In this document: piece after piece, positions 55,915 to 64,000 of the stretch
Position numbering within the stretch: position 1 is the first letter of the stretch
How the letters are laid out: each line of letters begins with the position of its first letter
Assembly (NCBI RefSeq): GCF_027595985.1
Contig: NC_073305.1
Span: forward strand, 113,959,759-114,023,758
Direction of reading: 5' to 3'
Source of the DNA: Sorex araneus
Taxonomy: Eukaryota > Chordata > Mammalia > Eulipotyphla > Soricidae
DNA: 64,000 nucleotides
Program-made: the position numbers and the translations under genes
The notes under the pieces: model-generated
Told to the model about the DNA's origin: nothing
Database searches by the model: none
Seen by the model: the letters and a program-made list of their open reading frames with translations, nothing else

Positions 55915-56842
55915 TGCTTGGGTAACGTGGTTTGTCCTTTCTGCCTTGCCAAAGGGAGCTTAGGTGTATTGGGTTACTCCCATCACACTGCCCCTCATTC
56001 CAGTCTCCTCTTATCTCTCCCGTTCATCTCTCTATGCTTCATCTTGCTGCCCTGCACTCTCTCTCTCATCTCTCTCACTCTGGGGGTAGATGCTACACCC
56101 AGTCAGGTAGCAAAATTAACATAATAAAGCCCTTCCTGACTGCCCATCAGGCTCAAGGGCAGAAACACCACCTCTTCTCCTAAGTCCAATAACTTAACAT
56201 CTTAATTGACATCTTAATTCTACTTCTTAATATTAGTTATTTTTGCATGGACACAGTAAGAGATACGTTGAGGCTTGTAGGGCAGCTCTGCTGGGAACAG
56301 CTACAGAATCAGACTACAGTGCTCAGGCCAGATTAATCTCTCCTAACCCTAACAGGGTCCAAATCTAGTTATTACTTTTTGGATCATGATAGAATTTGTC
56401 CATGTCCATGCTCTTAACTTATACTTAAGTATTATGGCACTTTGGCCAGGCCCATTTCTATGCCAGGGTAGCTCACAGCTCGCCCTGGGTCCATCCAGTC
56501 CCTTGTCAGGATCCTGCTTTTGGGGTGCTAGGAAGTAAGGGCAACTGAGGCTTAAGTCAAGAGAACAGATGTCCAGGAGGTAAATATCACTGAGAGTCAA
56601 TTGACTCCTAAGTTACTAAAGCATAGCATTAACTGTCTTGTGCCCATACAAAGAGGACATTGCTCTGAATTAACTATGAAAAGGACTTAAGGAGAAGAGA
56701 AGAACAATATTTACAAGTTAACAGAGCACAAAGAAAGAAGTTACAAATAAACACAGAGGAAGGGAGCACTGTGATGAAAGTAACCCAATAAACCTAAGCT
56801 CCCTGTGGCAAGGCAGAAATGACAAACCAATGTTATTCTACA
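55915..56842 (-). mobile_element. LTR family A with fold-back end
   Basis: The body (from about 55986) matches the LTR at 58695-59836. Its right end is the antisense U3 start (TATTCTACA). The left about 75 bp (55915-55990) is an inverted copy of that same U3 start and replaces the expected other end. Confidence 0.7.
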
Positions 56843-57089
56843 GCCTAGGATCATTGGCTGGTCAGAAGGTGTGGAGGGGCCCCTTGGGCCTGGCCGGTGA
56901 CCCTCTGGAAGCACAGAGCATTCCGCCTGCCCTCAAACTGGTCTGCAGCACCCACGGCTCAGACCACTGGATGGGGTGGGACAACCACCCAGCCATCTAA
57001 AGTCTTCTCCCCCAGACTCTTAAAATGGAAAATGGAAATAAAACTGATAGAGAATAAAGTTTCTTTCCAAACCAAAAAAAATAAAGATT

Positions 57090-57575
57090 GTGTAGGCTGA
57101 ATAATGCACCTTTTGCCCTACTCCTCTGAACCCCCCCTCACCACCACAAAGATATTCAGATTTTATTTCCTGGAACCTAAGACTGTTACCTTGTGCAGCA
57201 AAAGGAACTTTGTAGCTGTGACCAAGAATTTTGAGATGGGAAGATTATCTTTTATTATCCTGGTGAGCCTGATACAATTTCAAGAGGGAGGCAGAAGATC
57301 AAGTGAATAAATGATGTCACCAGGCAGAGGGAGAAAAAACAAACTGTATATGATATGAGAGAAGGTCATGAGCCAGGAACGTGGTAACCTCTAAATGTTG
57401 GAAGGATGAGGGAACATTGGCTCCTGCAGGAGCCAGCCGTGCCAATACCTCAATTTGACCCACATTAGACTCACCTTGGACTTTGAGGATTGCAAGAGAA
57501 TCAAGTTGTGTTATTTTATGCCTTTGGATATGTAGTAAAATTTTTACAGCAGCAGTAGGAAAACTAATACTGCAG
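57090..57575 (+). mobile_element. MLT1-like MaLR LTR
   Basis: It starts TGTAGGCTGAATAATG and contains AGCAAAAGGAACTTTG, TTGAGATGGGAAGATTATC and CATGAGCCAGGAACG, ending GGAAAACTAATACTG. These are hallmarks of the old MLT1-type LTRs as I remember them. It ends about 360 bp before the C6orf163 start codon. Confidence 0.7.
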
Positions 57576-57923
57576 CCTCTGCGAAATCTACTGTACCATG
57601 CTCCCTTTTGTAATTACTTCTATTTGCTTTTATGAGCAAAGCTTGCCTAGTAACAGTTGCTAAGGAAGTTAACAATCCTAGAATCTAAGAGGGAGCAACT
57701 GCTTAAATCTTTCAAAATCCAGGACATCTCTCTTACATGGCAGAGCCTTATATTCTGTTCTTTCCTGTTAGACACATCACCACTAATCATGGCAAATCAT
57801 TTAAACCGTAACAGCTTCTAGCACGGTCCTTAGACCTCCTCCAGCTTTCTTAGGTGCCTGGCTCTTGTTAAAATTACTCTTTCGGATCCTAAGTATTTTA
57901 GCTATACATGGTGAAACATCTGA

Positions 57924-62332
<4,409 letters not shown>

Positions 62333-62659
62333 GTTTTTATAGTACTTTGTTGTTTCTTAAGACTCTGGCAAGTGAATGAGAAAAATCAAATAAAATATGT
62401 ACAATGATATAAATAATAGAGTGTAAACAGGTATTCAGTGAAGACTGGTGGGAGGCTCAGGAGACTTATAGAAGAGACAGGCATTCTGAGGCTGCAGGAC
62501 TTGCCCCTGTCAGCCTAAATCTCTCACCACCACACTCTCCTCTCACTGCCTCTTTGTGTCCTGAAGCCCATCACACTTTACACTCCTTCCTATACCCAGG
62601 TGTTTTCCAGATCAAATGCCTATGCTGATCTTCAACATCTCTTTTTTTATTTTTTAAGT

Positions 62660-62818
62660 ATTTGAGTTTTAAGCCACATTCGGTAGTGTTCAGAGCTTAC
62701 TCCTGGCTTTGTGCTCAGTGATGGGGTTCAGAGAACCACATGGGGTTCCAGAGATTGAACCCAGGGCAACCACATGCAAGGTCAAGTGCTTTATCCCCCA
62801 TACTATCTCTCTGACCTG
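62660..62818 (-). mobile_element. Old SINE, antisense
   Basis: AAGCCACATTCGGTAGTG, AGCTTACTCCTGGC and GAGATTGAACCCAGGG. Confidence 0.7.
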
Positions 62819-63239
62819 CTTCAACATATCTTAGCTCGTACATTTCTGCTCAAGGGAAGCTTTTCCCAGCCAACTCGTCCTCTGACACTCTTTGTCACCA
62901 ATCCACTGGAAGAACCAATGTGGGGTTGTCTATTGAACATTTACTCCCCGAGGGACTGCAGCCTGCATCTTTGGCATTTTGTCTGCTCTATCTCTAGGCC
63001 AGGACCCAGGAAGGGTTCAACTAAAGGCGGAACCCATGGAGCAGACTATTCTCTTCCTTCTCCTGAGCTCTTGATTTTCATCCTTTGTCTGTCTTTAGTA
63101 TTTATTGCAAGGCCAAGAGGGACACCTGAACTCTTGTTCATGTATTTCCCACATTACCAGAAATAGTAAAATGAGGGGAACACTTCCTAACCCATGGCAC
63201 CTCCAAGTATTGCATCTAAGTAATTAGTCTACCTTCCAG

Positions 63240-63302
63240 GCAGAGGCCAAGGCTGTTCTGATTCAGTTCAACACTTCAGTGACAAAATCTGGTCAAACTA
63301 AA
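63240..63302 (+). other. Possible further C6orf163 exon
   Basis: An acceptor-like CTACCTTCCAG precedes 21 open codons in the required phase 0 (AEAKAVLIQFNTS). This would continue a helical coiled coil, but no convincing donor follows before the TGA at 63303. It may be chance. Confidence 0.25.
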
Positions 63303-63399
63303 TGAATGTAGGACTTGTTGGCCATGGGAAGTGCTAAGAAAACTTAAAGGGAAAAAGTTAATAGAAGCTTGATATAACAAAGGGTTTGGGAATTGATCT

Positions 63400-63475
63400 G
63401 TATCTATATCTATATAGATAATTGTATATACATGTATATATTTATATATAATTGCATACATATATAGATAAATAG
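63400..63475 (+). repeat. AT-rich TATATAGATA tract
   Basis: Mixed TATC, TATA and ACATAT repeats, partly self-complementary. Confidence 0.75.
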
Positions 63476-64000
63476 TGTGTGTCTCCCAGGGATGGATTTT
63501 ATATAATCAAGGAGTATTTGACTAGGAGTGATTCAACTATAGATATCACAGCCATTGTATTGCTCCTCATAGGGTGTCTATGAACAACCTACCTTAGATT
63601 ATACTCATCTGGGAAAAAAATACTCATCTGGAAGTTTAATCTGCAGAAGGCTGTGTGATTTTCATACATTAAAATTTAAAATTTACAAAATACGTAGCAG
63701 AAAACTACATTTTTCTAGAACCAAATAGCATTCATCTAATATTTAGGACCATCAAATATTATTTTTTATATGATGTTAGGAATTTGGGATGTTTCAGTTG
63801 TTTGTTGTCAGATAAAATTTCAACATCTTAGCTAAAGGACAGTATTTAGACAAGGTACTTATTTGGACACCATGCTACTGGAGAGTAAAGGAAAAAATGG
63901 AAGCTAAAGGAAAATTAGGAGGAAAAAATAGAGCAGAAAATATAATGAAGACAGGTGGATTTTACTTTTTGTTGTTGTTGTAGTTTTTTGGAGGCCATAT

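Larger units (their letters stand above)
62819..63981. other. C6orf163 intron 3 or beyond
   Basis: Holds the doubtful exon at 63240 and an AT repeat. The last bases (GTTTTTTGGAGGCCATAT) may begin another antisense SINE. Confidence 0.4.

Overview
This is nuclear DNA from a placental mammal, most likely a shrew (Soricidae). The window holds about sixty copies of a tRNA-derived SINE that I recall as the shrew SOR element. It also holds L1 LINEs, LTRs and older mammalian repeats (MIR, MER20, an MLT1-like LTR). The naming rests on memory, since no search was possible. Only a few percent of the window codes for protein.

Three genes are recognisable, in the order and orientation I recall for human chromosome 6q15. 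GJB7 (connexin 25) is an intact single coding exon on the minus strand at 11207-12013. SMIM8, a 97-residue single-pass membrane protein, is on the plus strand, with a CpG-island promoter near 41.9-42.6 kb and coding exons at 44379-44513 and 46809-46967. The first three coding exons of C6orf163 are on the plus strand at 57933-58080, 61329-61423 and 62225-62332, and the gene runs off the right edge. A broken KLHL5-like retrocopy lies on the minus strand just after SMIM8. The genes are neighbours, not a pathway: a connexin channel, a small membrane protein and a coiled-coil protein.

Layout: 0-11 kb is intergenic sequence rich in old SINEs, with one LTR and one young L1. The stretch 12-42 kb is the GJB7/SMIM8 interval; it contains an old antisense L1 at 22-26.5 kb that hosts a composite retroposon, and a four-layer nest of transposons at 37.1-40.8 kb. 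SMIM8 occupies 42-47.3 kb. The stretch 48.7-57.9 kb is intergenic, with a deleted L1 and LTRs. C6orf163 runs from 57.9 kb to the end.

The most unusual object is the insertion at 23878-25810. It has an L1-type 3' end and target-site duplications, no long ORF, and at its 5' end 2.7 nearly identical GC-rich 342-bp tandem units. This looks like a non-autonomous retroposon with L1-style promoter monomers. Also notable are a one-base frame change that lengthens the GJB7 C-terminus by about 45 residues, two SINE subfamilies with different tails, a two-patch mosaic duplication near 19.1 kb, and two unnamed LTR families.
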